From positions 1,798,001 through 1,862,000 of the forward strand of contig AP026548.1 in NCBI GenBank assembly GCA_026075535.2: DNA of 64,000 nt, in the 5' to 3' direction. Below the pieces are notes generated by a model, which was given only the letters and a program-made list of their open reading frames with translations, searched no databases and had not been told where the DNA came from. The stretch is from Tricholoma matsutake (lineage: Eukaryota > Basidiomycota > Agaricomycetes > Agaricales > Tricholomataceae). Both the position numbers and the translations under genes were made by a program. Below are positions 10,075 through 20,878 of this stretch, in pieces. Numbering within the stretch: the first letter of the stretch is position 1; each line of letters starts with the position of its first letter.

Positions 10075-10687
10075 TAGTGAATGGCAAGGGTTTACATACC
10101 CCTGGGGGTATGGGCAAAGGGTATGTGAGGGTATGAACTTTCCTACCCTCTACATACCCTTACCCCTGAGGAGGGTACAAGGGTATACAGAGTCAGACTT
10201 TAGAAGATGTTAACCACCCATAAATCCATGATATAAGTATAGTAACCCTTATGAAACTTGATAACCTCTCTGACCACTCTTTGCTGTGCAAGTTGGGTTA
10301 TTTCCTATATGGTCCCAGCCTATTGAGTTATTCAGGCAAAGGTATCCTCCTAAAGACAGCACTAGACTACTGCCTTGTGCTTTTCAACCTGCTAAAAGCT
10401 CAGATATTTATTAAAAATGGATAGGACCATGTTTGAGCATCATTGACATCAGGAAACAGAAAATGACTACAGTGATCCCCAACAAACTCCAGGAGGTGAG
10501 ATAGCTGGATGGGTGAGCCCAGTAGGGGCTGGTAGCTGTGGTAGATGCCAGTAGCCTGGGAGGAGCCCTCTGTAGCACCCAGTATGTTGGCACTATAGCT
10601 ACAGAGACATATTCTACATACTGGATATTCCAAGCTCTCACTGACTGTGCACCTGGGTTTTCAGCCATTTACATAAGTGCTGAAACA

Positions 10688-10711
10688 TGATATGATATGA
10701 TATGATATGAT
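10688..10711 (+). repeat. TATGA pentanucleotide microsatellite
   Basis: About five TGATA/TATGA units in a row inside the hAT-like element. Confidence 0.85.
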
Positions 10712-12080
10712 AATAATTGGTTGACTACGTTACATAAGCAACTCAGGTAAGGTGTAAGGTGTACCTCGCCGACTCATGGTAAGTACCTGTAAAGGAAATG
10801 TAAAACAGAAATATGAAAGATAGGCAAAGAAGTGAAGGGAGTACTACAGTTAAGTATGTAAGGCGAGAAGGAGTGACTTAAGGAATAATAACATTGACAT
10901 AACCAAAAGGTCAACTAGTCATGAGTGAAACTGAAGGGTGAGACAACATTGAGGGCTGGCATAAGTATGCCCTGGGCTGGGATGCACCTGCAGACGTGTG
11001 CAGAGACAGGACTCGTCCACTGGAGCTTTGAGAGTGGAGTCGAGGCCAGTTGAGGTCAGGCTGCTCCACTCAGAGAGTGTGAAGCTGGTGATGCCAATCT
11101 GTGCTCCTGATCCATATTCACCAATCTGGTATGATATTTTATGTGAAGTGAGCAGAAAAGCCAGCCAGTGATGAATTGAAGAGATAGGTTGAGATGAGGG
11201 AGTAAAAGATGACAGATGAAGGAAACCGAGATGGAAAGTGTGGTTTTAGTTGTGGTTGTGGTGGTGGTTAGAAGATCATGAACTTCTTATGTTATATTAC
11301 AAAGTTTCTGAGTCATAAGCCAATGGGATAAAATTACAGTCCATAAAGGAATGAAATGCAGGGGATGTTTTTCATCCAAGATGACAGTTTGGATTTCAAC
11401 CATGATAGATGAATTTTCATAGACTTTTTTTCATCTTTGTCACTTTTCATCTTTGTTTTCTATAATTGTCACAGTTTACTCATGAAGACATTTTGGCCCA
11501 CCCTCAACTCATCACATGACATGTGCTTAATCAACAATGGATCACTGTCCCATGGTTGATCAACCTCCCTCCCTCCGTCCACCACCGTCCACCCCCAACA
11601 TCTTCCACTACTGCTGCCGCCACTGTTCCCATGCCTACCACCCACCACAATGGCAACCACGACACATAGCGCCACTCCTCTGATGAAAAGTCCATGGCAA
11701 TGCACGTGGCTGCAAGCTTGCCACATCACATGCATATCCGGATGTCGACAACCATCGACTCAGGGCCCCTCAACACAATATACTAAGTTTTTTATTGTTC
11801 ATATTCTTCTTTTTCAACTACTAACTACTTTTTTTCTGTCTTTTTAGGCTTTTTACTTCTATCTGCAACGACAAACCATGCTGCACCCGCACCCTCTGCC
11901 ATGTCCAGATGGGATGTGAGGTGCTCGTTTGGGGGCTGGAATGACCCCAGGAAGGTCCCAGGAGGCTCAAGCAGCTGGGTACTCGCAAGGTAAGCACCCC
12001 CACACCCCATAAATCCACCGCGTCACCACTGAACACTTGAACCATGCAAGCCATAACACAACACCCACCACCTGCCCCCG

Positions 12081-12297
12081 CCCCTGTGAGCCACTGCTTG
12101 CAGGGGGGATAGCAGGTGCTAACGATGGCGATGACAGGGGCATGTCAACGATAATGGGGGTGCAATGACGAGGGCATGTGGATGACAATGATAATGATGA
12201 CTAGTGAACCTGACTAATGAACACCGTCCAATGACCACGACCGGTGACCCCAACCAGCACCTGCAACCACCCCTGCGAGCAACTGATCGCAGGGTGG
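12081..12297 (+). repeat. Two GAGC..GCTC hairpins
   Basis: 12081-12106 pairs CCCCTGTGAGC with GCTTGCAGGGG around the loop CACT, using two G-T wobbles. 12268-12297 pairs CCACCCCTGCGAGC with GATCGCAGGGTGG around AACT. Confidence 0.7.
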
Positions 12298-13156
12298 ATA
12301 ACAGGGGCTTATGAAGGGACTACTATTTTTTTGTTTTTCTTTCTTTTTCTTACTGGCATTTTTATTATACATAGCTACTACGGGGACACAGCAACGACGA
12401 GGCTTCATGCACGCCAACACCAACACCAACTACCATACAGGGATGACCAGAGTAAGGGATGACCACAGCGGGGGACAACATGCACGCCAATGCCGAAACC
12501 CAGCACCGCAAGGCAGTGAAACCAAGACGTGCAAACAACGAGAAAGAATGCAACAACAGCGAGATGGTGATGATAGGGGGGAACAGGACCCATAGCAAGG
12601 GCAGGGAGGGATGGGGCTCGAGGGGGCAATGCCTCCTGAGCCCCAGGCATGTTTTTCTTTCTTTTCAACAAACTAGATTCATCCTACACTTTATGTATCT
12701 ACTTGTGGTGGTGACAATATGATATATCTTGTTTTTACTGTTGCTGTCACTGTAATAAACTGGGGTCTTGGTAGCTCACTGTAGGCCCAGTATTGTTCCT
12801 AGTGAGCTATCCCTGGTAAGCTACAGGGTCCTACTGACAACTTGCAGAAGACTACCAGGCACTATATAGTGCTACATAGCTCACAGTGGTAGCTACAAGC
12901 AGCTATGTAAAGGGGGACCTACCTAACTGACTATGCAATGTACTGGTCCTACATAGGCCTACTGATCAATCTTGTAATTTCCTGATGGAGAAACTATTTG
13001 AAATAAACCCCCAAGGATATTGAATACTCTATATACCCTGGAGTACCCTTACCCTTACCCCTGAAAACCTCTACCCTTGACCAAGGGTAAGGGTTTTGAA
13101 GGGTAAGGGTAAGGGTAACAATGAAAATACCCTAGGGTTACCCCTGCCAATCTCTA

Positions 13157-13310
13157 CTAAACGGTAGCACCATGTTGAAGACAGTACATGAGCAGCACAC
13201 TGAAAGTGGAAGGTGATGCCCTTGTTGATAAGAATGTGGAAATGCATTTGATAGGTGCCGAGGCCTCTGAAAATACTCCTTACCACTGGAACCCACATTT
13301 ACAATGACCT
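13157..13310 (+). repeat. Repeat R, left copy, second half
   Basis: This continues the copy broken at 10074. It matches 15198-15345 almost base for base (GAAGACAGTACATGAGCAGC and onward). Confidence 0.75.
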
Positions 13311-13400
13311 CTGCTGCTGACTCAAAACATGGAGTAGCAGAAACTGAGGCCACCGAAGTGGTCCCATCATATGATAGGCAAGGAGCGGAGAGGCTAATAA
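13308..13400 (+). repeat. Repeat S, second copy
   Basis: Near-identical to 9813-9905. It directly follows repeat R, so the order is S-R-S-gene-R, a tandem duplication in which the first unit lost its gene. Confidence 0.7.
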
Positions 13401-13721
13401 AAGAGCATATATGATGATGTGTGTGGGGGATGGTGGAGGTGTGTAGAGATGTGAGAAGCAAGGAGCTGTGAGGAAGGTGAAAGTAGGGAAGGATATGATA
13501 GATATGAATTATGGTAGGCCATAAATTGCAAGATGTGAACTGCTGTGGTAGCCCACATGAAGTCAATGTGATGTGGAAGTTGGTGGAGCCAGAAATGAGG
13601 TCCTTCTGTTTAATGGGAACAGAATGACATTAAAAAGTAATATGATAAGATACAATAGAAATACTGATCAAAAAAAATTGTTGATAGTCATGAAAGCATA
13701 CTAAGGAATGTTCTCTAGAGC

Positions 13722-15046
13722 TCAATTTTGGAGTTTAGTGAGGCAGGCAGGGTTCTCTTTTGCTTGATGTTCCTCCCCACAAATACAACAATGACCATGC
13801 TTGCAATGATTGGAGCAGGGATCTTCACAGTTGCCCCAATTCCAGTTGTGACATGGAACATCTGATCATTTTGAGGGGGAAGTAGTAGTGGAAGAAGACG
13901 GAGGTCGCTTGATGGAAGCTGAAGGTGATGAGGAAGAATAATTGGCTGCTGCAAATAATTCTGTGAGGAGAAATAGGTGGAGGAGAGAACAATCATCCAT
14001 GTGGAATGGCTGTTTGGCATACCAATCATGGGCATCACAGTCAAAATGGATAGTGGCAGCTGGATTAAGAGGAGTGGAATGAAAGATGTCCATAACAAAA
14101 CAGTGGTCACCCTGTAACTCAGTGGCTCAGTGAGGGAAGATGAGGAGAACTCCATCCTTCCATGCATCAAAAACCTGAATCTAATCTGCTCCAGAGATGA
14201 TGTTGTGTTTAGCAGAAAGATGATTTTTCTTGATGATGGCAAAGCCTGCTGCAAAATCTTCTGGCTCATCATAATGGTTGTAACCCTGGTCCATAGAAGC
14301 AAATACCTTGGTGAAGTCAATAAAACAATCTTCTTCCATAGAGAATGAGGAAGAGGTTCATTGAGAGGCACAAGTTGAGCATTAGTGATCATTGAGTCAT
14401 GGAAAGAGTCACTCTTGAAAGTGCTCTGATCTCTCAAGTTTTCTTCAGATGTTCATCATTCCTTGCTCCTCCTGCAATGTGAGCCAGATGAGGTGCAACA
14501 ACAGCAGCAGAATTGCTGGCATGAGAATCCTGAACAATGTGGATATGCTTTCAGCAAATTGGGTGGCAGATTGGTTGGCAGAAGGTGAAGAGATATTGGC
14601 TGAACATAATTGAATTATCTTCATTCGAAGGGTTGCCCAAGCAACTGCATCAGCTACCCCTTGCTGGTTAAGTGAATTATCTGATGGATGGCCTTGTTGG
14701 GCTTGGAGAAGTGCATTGCAATGATGATGAAAATCAAATAAATCTTCTCCTTCCAGACCTTCAGGAGTGCTGGCCCTATTCCAGAGAGGAGGAGAAGGTT
14801 GAGAGCCAGGGGGGGTTTGTGGAACAGGTTGTTGAGGTCAAATATGATGACCATGGCTCTGTACTTGCTGAATCATCATTTCAGTATAGTCAGCTACTGC
14901 CTCAGGCAAAATCCCAGTATCATGGAGGTGAGAATAAAAAGTCTCCTGCAAAATTTCCCCTATTACAACCTGATTGACAAGAATGTCACACTTCTCTGCA
15001 ACTGCATGGATGGCTTCAGTATTAAGCCATCATGTTGATTAGCCAT
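13722..15046 (-). pseudogene. Decayed gene with C-terminal cysteine cluster
   Basis: The minus-strand frame starts MANQHDGL at 15046. It continues with scattered stops and at least one frameshift (length not a multiple of three) to a TGA at 13722. The best-preserved part encodes DCDAHDWYAKQPFHMDDC, a Ser-rich linker, and a C-terminal cluster CHNWNWGNCEDPCSNHC followed by CKHGHCCICGEEHQAKENPAC. That C..C..H-rich pattern could bind zinc. I recall similar W-N-W-G-x-C clusters in mobile-element proteins of agaricomycetes, but cannot name the family with confidence. It is flanked by repeats S and R, so it is probably part of a duplicated or mobile unit. Confidence 0.45.
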
Positions 15047-15089
15047 GATGACAAGATAAGAAGTTGATGGTGAATGACAGGGAACTGAT

Positions 15090-15345
15090 AGGCATGAAAA
15101 AGATGAGTGAAGCCATGTATAGGTGATGAGAGGAGGAAGCAAGAATGCTGAGTGAGACTGTTTCACATACCGATCCTTCTTCAACACAGCATCAGCTACT
15201 AAATGGTAGCACCATGTTGAAGACAGTACATGAGCAGCATACTGAAAGTGGAAGGTGATGCCCTTGTTGATAAGAATGTGGAAATGCATTTGATAGGTGC
15301 AGAGGCCTCTGAAAATACTCCTTACCCCTGGAACCCGCATTTACA
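15090..15345 (+). repeat. Repeat R, right copy (unoccupied site)
   Basis: Intact copy of the segment broken at 10074/13157. It shows the pre-insertion sequence CTACTAAATGGTAG. Confidence 0.75.
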
Positions 15346-15549
15346 ATGACCATCACAGCCATCACCATATTACCTTATTCAGTTATTGCAGCTCGGATAC
15401 AATCTGGCTGCCTCTGACATTGCCATCAATGCTGCTGTGCCACATTGCGCTCTTCCCGATGATGAGAATGTTGTTCCTTCCATTCCAGACCTTTTCCTTG
15501 TGCTTATTCTGGTAGATAATATAGGTATATGTATATAATCAGTTATTTT

Positions 15550-16739
15550 TAAGGCAAGGCAGGGGTAGGGGTATACCCCTGTGTTTTTGGGCTAAGGGTA
15601 TGAGGAGTAAGGGTAGGGGTTTGAAAGTTCATACCCTTGCATACCCCTGTGTTAAGAACTGATCCTAGAAGGTACATCAGTATCTGATTGGACCCTGTGG
15701 GTGATGATAGCGGAAGGTTGTTGGGTCATGGCGGATTCTGTGGAAGGGGAAATGGAAAGGACTTGGCTTCAGTTTGTAAGAAGCTGCACCCTTCACCTCA
15801 TCTGGTGTCCTAATTTCAAGATGAAGGTTTGCAGATAGAAGTGGGGAAGTGTGGGTAAATGTGGGAAGGAGTATGGAGGGACTTGGGTTAAGTTCAGATG
15901 AAATTAGAACTTCAGAGGGAGACTAGAGGTCGAGTCAAAGGGAGTTCAGACTCTTAGCGGACTGAGATAGGAGATTTAGATTGGCAGGTTTAAAGTCGAG
16001 TCTATGTCAATATATGAACTGAGGAATACAAGGTGAAAGTAACTCAGCTTAAATACTGTAGTCCAGAGTAAAGGCGGAGCAGAAACAAAGACTGCAGCAA
16101 TGTCTCGACTGCGTAGATAAATTGCCTAGCGGGAGCTGCACAGGAATCTGTAGTTGAATTTAAAAGAGACGGCAGCCTTGGGGAGGCAGCCATGGGTGCT
16201 GTACAAGGTGGCCTGGTGCACAGCAGTGTGGGCAGTGCAAGGCAGCCAGGAACGAAATGGGAGGAGTCGATGAATGTCGGGTTCGTTGTGTGGAAAAGGG
16301 TCGGACAGATGCAGGTTCCAATTGGGTGAGGAATGGTTCTTGGCACCCTGGACCCTTACTAAGAGTACAGGGGTATGCCAGGGGTATGCTTATGTAAGAA
16401 TATCATTTGATTTGTTCAGCTACAAAGACTCATATTCAAGATTTTCATCAATTAAATTCAGATTTTGGGATTGTCCAACATGATAATGGCTTTCATATGT
16501 TAATAAGGGGTATTGATATGTGATATTAATAGTAAATACAATAGTTATCAACACTTTTCAAATGAATTTTGCTCTAAATATGTTGATTTTGTGCCAAACC
16601 CTTGTACCCTTGACAAACCCTCCCATACCCTTGGCTGCCCTTATATGTTTCCATACCCTTACCCCTAAGGGTAGGGTGTTCAGGGGTAGGGGTAAGGGTA
16701 TGAGATTTGACACCCAGGGGTAACCCCTGCCTTGCCCTA
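15550..16739. mobile_element. Non-autonomous hAT-like element, 1.2 kb
   Basis: Ends TAAGGCAAGGCAGGGGT and TAGGGCAAGGCAGGGGT (inverted), with the exact 8-bp duplication GTTATTTT (15542-15549, 16740-16747). Subterminal GGGTA/TACCC repeats match the 10075 element, so the two are one family. The interior has no coding capacity and none of the hairpin cargo. Confidence 0.85.
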
Positions 16740-16776
16740 GTTATTTTTGATTTTACACCTGTATCCAGCCTGTAAT

Positions 16777-17342
16777 ACTGTACCAATGCAATCAGTTCAT
16801 CACATCAGCAATCTGTCAATTTAGTTTCTGGTTTCCAGTGGTTTTTTGGGGTTTTGGGGTTTTGAGAAACCTGGAAACCAGAAACCTGGAAACCTTGAAA
16901 GAGTCCCTAAGAAAAGCTAGTTTACACTAATACTATTAGCAGATTTAGATAGGTTTCTAGGGTTTCCATTGGTTTCTTAGGTTTTTCGAATACACAGACA
17001 TGTGAGGTTTCTGGGAAATGGGACCTACCTAGGTCTCCAAGTTCTGTTTTTTGTCAGTTTTTGTTGGTTTTTTGGGTTCAGAAACCAGTAAAAACCAAAA
17101 TGCAGGATTACTGATGCAGGGGGTGTGACCTGTGACAAATGAAAAGTCTTTTTTGTCAGGTTGCAAAAATTTCTGTGACCTGGGCAAAAATTTGGCCAGA
17201 AACATGTCCAAATTGCCTTTTTTGGACGCTTTTGGCTCTCCCAAGTTCATCCATCATTGTTGTGACCCATGACCTCCATCACCTTTCATTTTGACACAAA
17301 GGCCTGTGACCTGTGACTGACAAATTAAATGCATTGGTACAG
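16777..17342. repeat. Inverted ACTGTACCAATGCA pair around a G/T-rich island
   Basis: The 14-mer ACTGTACCAATGCA and its inverse enclose about 540 bp holding GGTTTCTGGTTTCCAG-type inverted motifs near 16815-16890 and 17065-17100, and TGTGACC repeats. It may be another small inserted element; no target duplication was found. Confidence 0.35.
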
Positions 17343-17369
17343 TCAAGCTTGTATCCTGCATAAGGGAAG

Positions 17370-18392
17370 GAGGAGGGGTCTCTTCTCTTGATTTAAGGGC
17401 TTTACTATATGCACAGAGCTAATTAATTATATATATAGCTATATACATGACTGGGAAGGGTAATAGATGGGTAGGGAAGGTGTGAAAAAAAAAACAGAAT
17501 TGATCAGATGAGGGGAGTGGGAGAGGCTATCACTTACCTGCATTCCTGGGCCTTCCCCTTCTGTAATATGTATTGAAATTAGTGATCACTATTAACAATA
17601 TGAAAGACTCCCTAAAAGTTACATAGTGGTCAGAATAAGCAGAAAAGAGGATAAGGGGCCTGTGAGATCCATGGCACTAAAATGTTTGCTTTCTTCAATA
17701 TAGGGGTCTGGTAGTAAAGTAGAATAAAGGTTAGTATGTATTATTGCATAATGAGACACTCCTGGCCTACCAGTGCATGTGTCTTCCATCAGAGAGGTGA
17801 GAATGACTCACTATGGAGCACACAACTTATCTATCTGTAAAAGATGATTTATAATGTTCAGTGTAGTCTATTACCACCCATAAATGACCCATTCACAATC
17901 CTTATTATATCCCAGAAGGTAGTACAGTAAGGTGAATCAAGTGTCCAAAACTGGCAATAACTCAATAGCAACATGATGTGTTGCTAATTGGAGAGTTGGG
18001 GTGGATAGAGGCAGGTCAAATACATAGACTGAAAAAGAGCCACAGTAATGGGAGTGTTGGAGGATGACCCCGACACATTGAAGAGAGGTAGAGCAGCACT
18101 GGAATGATTGAGCAGATATACACTTGTATGACCTGGGTCCTGGTTACAGAGGCAAGCCCCAAATGAGTCTTGCCCTGTACCAGGTATGTGCTGCATGTAA
18201 ACTTAATGTACAAGGCAATCTAATGAGTCTTGCCCTGTACCAGTATTAACAGGTTATCGGGCCCTGATAGTGAATCCACTTACCTGTGCATTCACACCTC
18301 TAAATCCCAACAGAAACACTACCCCTATTCATCATGGCTGCTCCCTCCTCTGCACCATCTTCCAAGCACCTGAAACTCAAAGAACTCACTGA
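17370..18392. other. No gene recognised
   Basis: AT-rich, with no long conserved frame. A 22-bp direct repeat (AATGAGTCTTGCCCTGTACC plus AG) occurs at 18162-18183 and 18222-18243. Confidence 0.5.
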
Positions 18393-18560
18393 TAGTGCTT
18401 TGAGGTCCGGTCTGGTCTGATTTTCTTGCCCTTTGAGGCTTGAACCAGAACTGGACTGGTTCATTACATTCCAGAGGTCTAGAAATAACTGGACCGGACC
18501 CTACAGGACTGGTCCATGTCAGTTACCTAAGCCAGTCTCAACCAGTTAGACCAGTTATCT
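18393..18560 (+). mobile_element. Left end of a hAT-like element, mate not found
   Basis: TAGTGCTTTGAGGTCCGGTC matches the end TAGTGTCTAAAGGTCCGGTC of the 809-bp element at 39406. It is followed by repeated CTGGACCGG/ACTGGTT subterminal motifs. The preceding 8 bp are CTCACTGA; I did not find the partner end with that duplication. Confidence 0.55.
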
Positions 18561-18659
18561 ACCACTATGTACATACATTATATACTTACTACTGTATACT
18601 TCAGTTACTACCATAGAAAATGAAAAAGACAAATATTAAAATAAAAAGAATCCACTTCG

Positions 18660-18673
18660 TGAGCAGTAGCTCA
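18660..18673 (+). repeat. GAGC..GCTC hairpin
   Basis: TGAGC-AGTA-GCTCA, a short and partly decayed member of the hairpin family. Confidence 0.5.
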
Positions 18674-18734
18674 TGAGGGATGCTAGTGCAGGTGGTGTTG
18701 GCATTGATGCTGACAGTGTTGCATTATTGTTGGT

Positions 18735-18915
18735 CATTGATGTTGGTCATTGGTGTTGGTTGTTGGCAGATATGGCATTGGTGTTGGTTGTTGGTGTGTT
18801 GGTGTTGGTTGTTGGTGGATATGGTGTTGGTGTTGGTTGTTGGCAGGTATGGTGTTGGCATTGGTTGTTGGCGGATATGGCATTGGAATTGGGGGTGGAG
18901 GTTGGTGGGTGATAG
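18735..18915 (+). repeat. GTTGGT-rich minisatellite
   Basis: Imperfect tandem units of about 36 bp, of the form GGTGTTGGTTGTTGGCAGAT. They create long spurious Gly/Val/Trp frames on one strand and Pro/Thr/Asn frames on the other, which should not be called genes. Confidence 0.85.
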
Positions 18916-19139
18916 GGTTGGTGTTGGCATATATTGTCATTGATGTTGGTGGTACTGGCATTGATGTTGGCATTGGCATCCTCATGTTGCTGCACACCCC
19001 ATATCCACCCCATGAGCAGAAAGCACTCATGGAGGCAGTGGGGTTGCACTGTGGATGTAGTGCTGGCATTGGCATCTGTGTTGTCATGAAGAGGAAATTA
19101 CAACCTAATAAACCATAAACATGCTCATTAGTTTAGAAA

Positions 19140-19380
19140 AAAAGGAGGGATGAAAGATAAAAAGACTTACCTAGTGCCCAAATGATGCTGGACATCATTT
19201 GGGCTCTATATTGCATGTGATGTGGCACACTGCAGCCTTGCATTTCATAATCATCATGGTGATGGCATTGGTAGTAGCCAACAATGCATGTTGTTGAGGC
19301 TGAATGAAATAACCTAATAGAAAAAGGTTTTTAGTAGTTAAAAGAACATGAAAGAACAGCAAAATAACTTACTTTTTGGT
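19140..19380 (-). repeat. Hairpin plus intron-like unit, minus orientation
   Basis: GCCCAAATGATG (19176-19187) pairs perfectly with CATCATTTGGGC (19193-19204). On the minus strand this stem is followed by GTAAGTCTTTTTATC, and a second GTAAGT-like donor lies near 19370. Same architecture as the plus-strand units at 35.5-36.4 kb. Confidence 0.6.
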
Positions 19381-20878
19381 TGTCAAGAGCCTCCCATCTG
19401 AACAATGGGCATCAATGTGAAGGGAAGCATGGAGGGAAGTGTGAGTTGGCAGACAGAAAGTGTATGCGTGTCTTGATAACTTGTTCCGGCAATTGCTGGA
19501 CAGTGATTGATGCAGTGAGGTCGATGATTTTAACATCCATCAGGCTTCTTCCACTGCTGCCAATGCCCAAAATATCATTGGAATGTGTGGGGGAGTGCTA
19601 TATTGATCTACTGTAACTTGAATTGCATTTTTATGTAGAGTATTTAACACCCAATTGTGGAAACTATTATTAATGCAGGTCAAAGACTCAAGAACTTGAG
19701 TTGATCGAGTACTCAATCCACTCATCTGAGTAGTATACTTGGCCACAACTCTTCCACATCACATTAAGCACCTATCTACCTATTGTAGAACATCCCAACA
19801 CACCTTATGATTCATTTCTAGGTCTCCAGATTATTTTCTGACATGTATTAGGCTCACAAATGGCAAAAATGTGAGAAATAACCACTTGTAATTTTCAGTC
19901 AGAAATATATTATAAGTTATCAGGGGATTGTGGAATTGTATGGTTTTCTAATTTTGGATGGCTGGAGCATGAGTTATAGCTGTGATACTATCAAAACTGT
20001 CACTTGCCCTATTATTCACTTTCTTTCCTATCAAATAGAATTATGACTGTTGGTAGGTGTAGTAGGGAGCATAAAAATAATTTACTACATATTTTGGAGC
20101 CCTCAATCCTTGGTGGTGCTCAACGTGCAGCAAAGCAATGTCCAGACATCCAGATGAATGTTTGTGTGGCAATTGCCAGACTGAGTGATTGACACATTGA
20201 TTGATGCGTGTGCACTGTTTCAGTGCCAGCTCACACCTCTCCTGCCATCACACTATCAACAACTGTTTTGCCTTCAGTGGTGGTAAGTGTGGTGACTATC
20301 CTCCCTGGTGGAGTGGCCCATGGGACATCCATTTGCACCCAGACAAATGGAGTGCAGAGACTGATTCTCATTCCATGAGAGCAAAGAAAGGCTCAGCTCA
20401 CATTGCCTCCACTGTTGACACCGATGACAGTCCTTCACACTCTTGCCCCAACCAACACTCTACCACAGACTCTGTGTCTACAATCTCTGCTAACCTCTCC
20501 ACTGACATTCTGGCATTGAACACTACTGCAGCTGAGGGGGGAATCTACTAGTGTTTGGCCACAGCTTTCAATGCTTCTATTCCCAAATCCAACATCAACC
20601 ATGTTTTCCACAATAACAGAGCCACAAAATCCATCTTTAATGACCATGCACTCTTCCGATCCTACAATCACTTTGACACTGCAGTGAATGTCAATGGTTT
20701 CAACTCAGGTCTTTTGGCACTGGCACCTGCTGGAGGAATCGTCTGCCTGGAATCTATCGTCAATGGTCACAAATTTATACTAGATATCTCTGATGCACTG
20801 CATGTTCCCACTGCACATGTCAATCTCATATCAGGTTCAGCTTTAGACCAAAAAGGGGTCACCACTGTTACACACAAT

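Larger units (their letters stand above)
10075..13156. mobile_element. Non-autonomous hAT-like element, 3.1 kb
   Basis: Ends: TAGTGAATGGCAAGGGT on the left and TAGAGATTGGCAGGGGT (inverted) on the right. The flanking 8-bp duplication CTAAACGG is exact (10067-10074, 13157-13164). The empty site is visible in the duplicate at 15200. The subterminal zones are packed with GGGTA/TACCC repeats. The interior has no transposase. It carries the shared cargo: intron-like tracts near 11780-11850 and 12330-12370, hairpins at 12081 and 12268, and a GGGGCTC..GAGCCCC hairpin with a T-rich tail near 12612-12660. The 8-bp duplication and TAGNG-like ends fit hAT. Confidence 0.85.

Noticed and set aside
13041..13140. 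Telomere-like GGGTAA/CCCTTA runs
   Set aside because: The unit is GGGTAA, not a rotation of TTAGGG, and it lies in the subterminal repeats of a hAT-like element with exact ends.
13715..14437. 240-aa minus-strand ORF
   Set aside because: It is a shadow frame of the decayed cysteine-cluster gene, whose recognisable residues are in another frame.
18680..19118. Gly/Val/Trp-rich and Pro/Thr/Asn-rich ORFs
   Set aside because: They are produced by the GTTGGT minisatellite on both strands.
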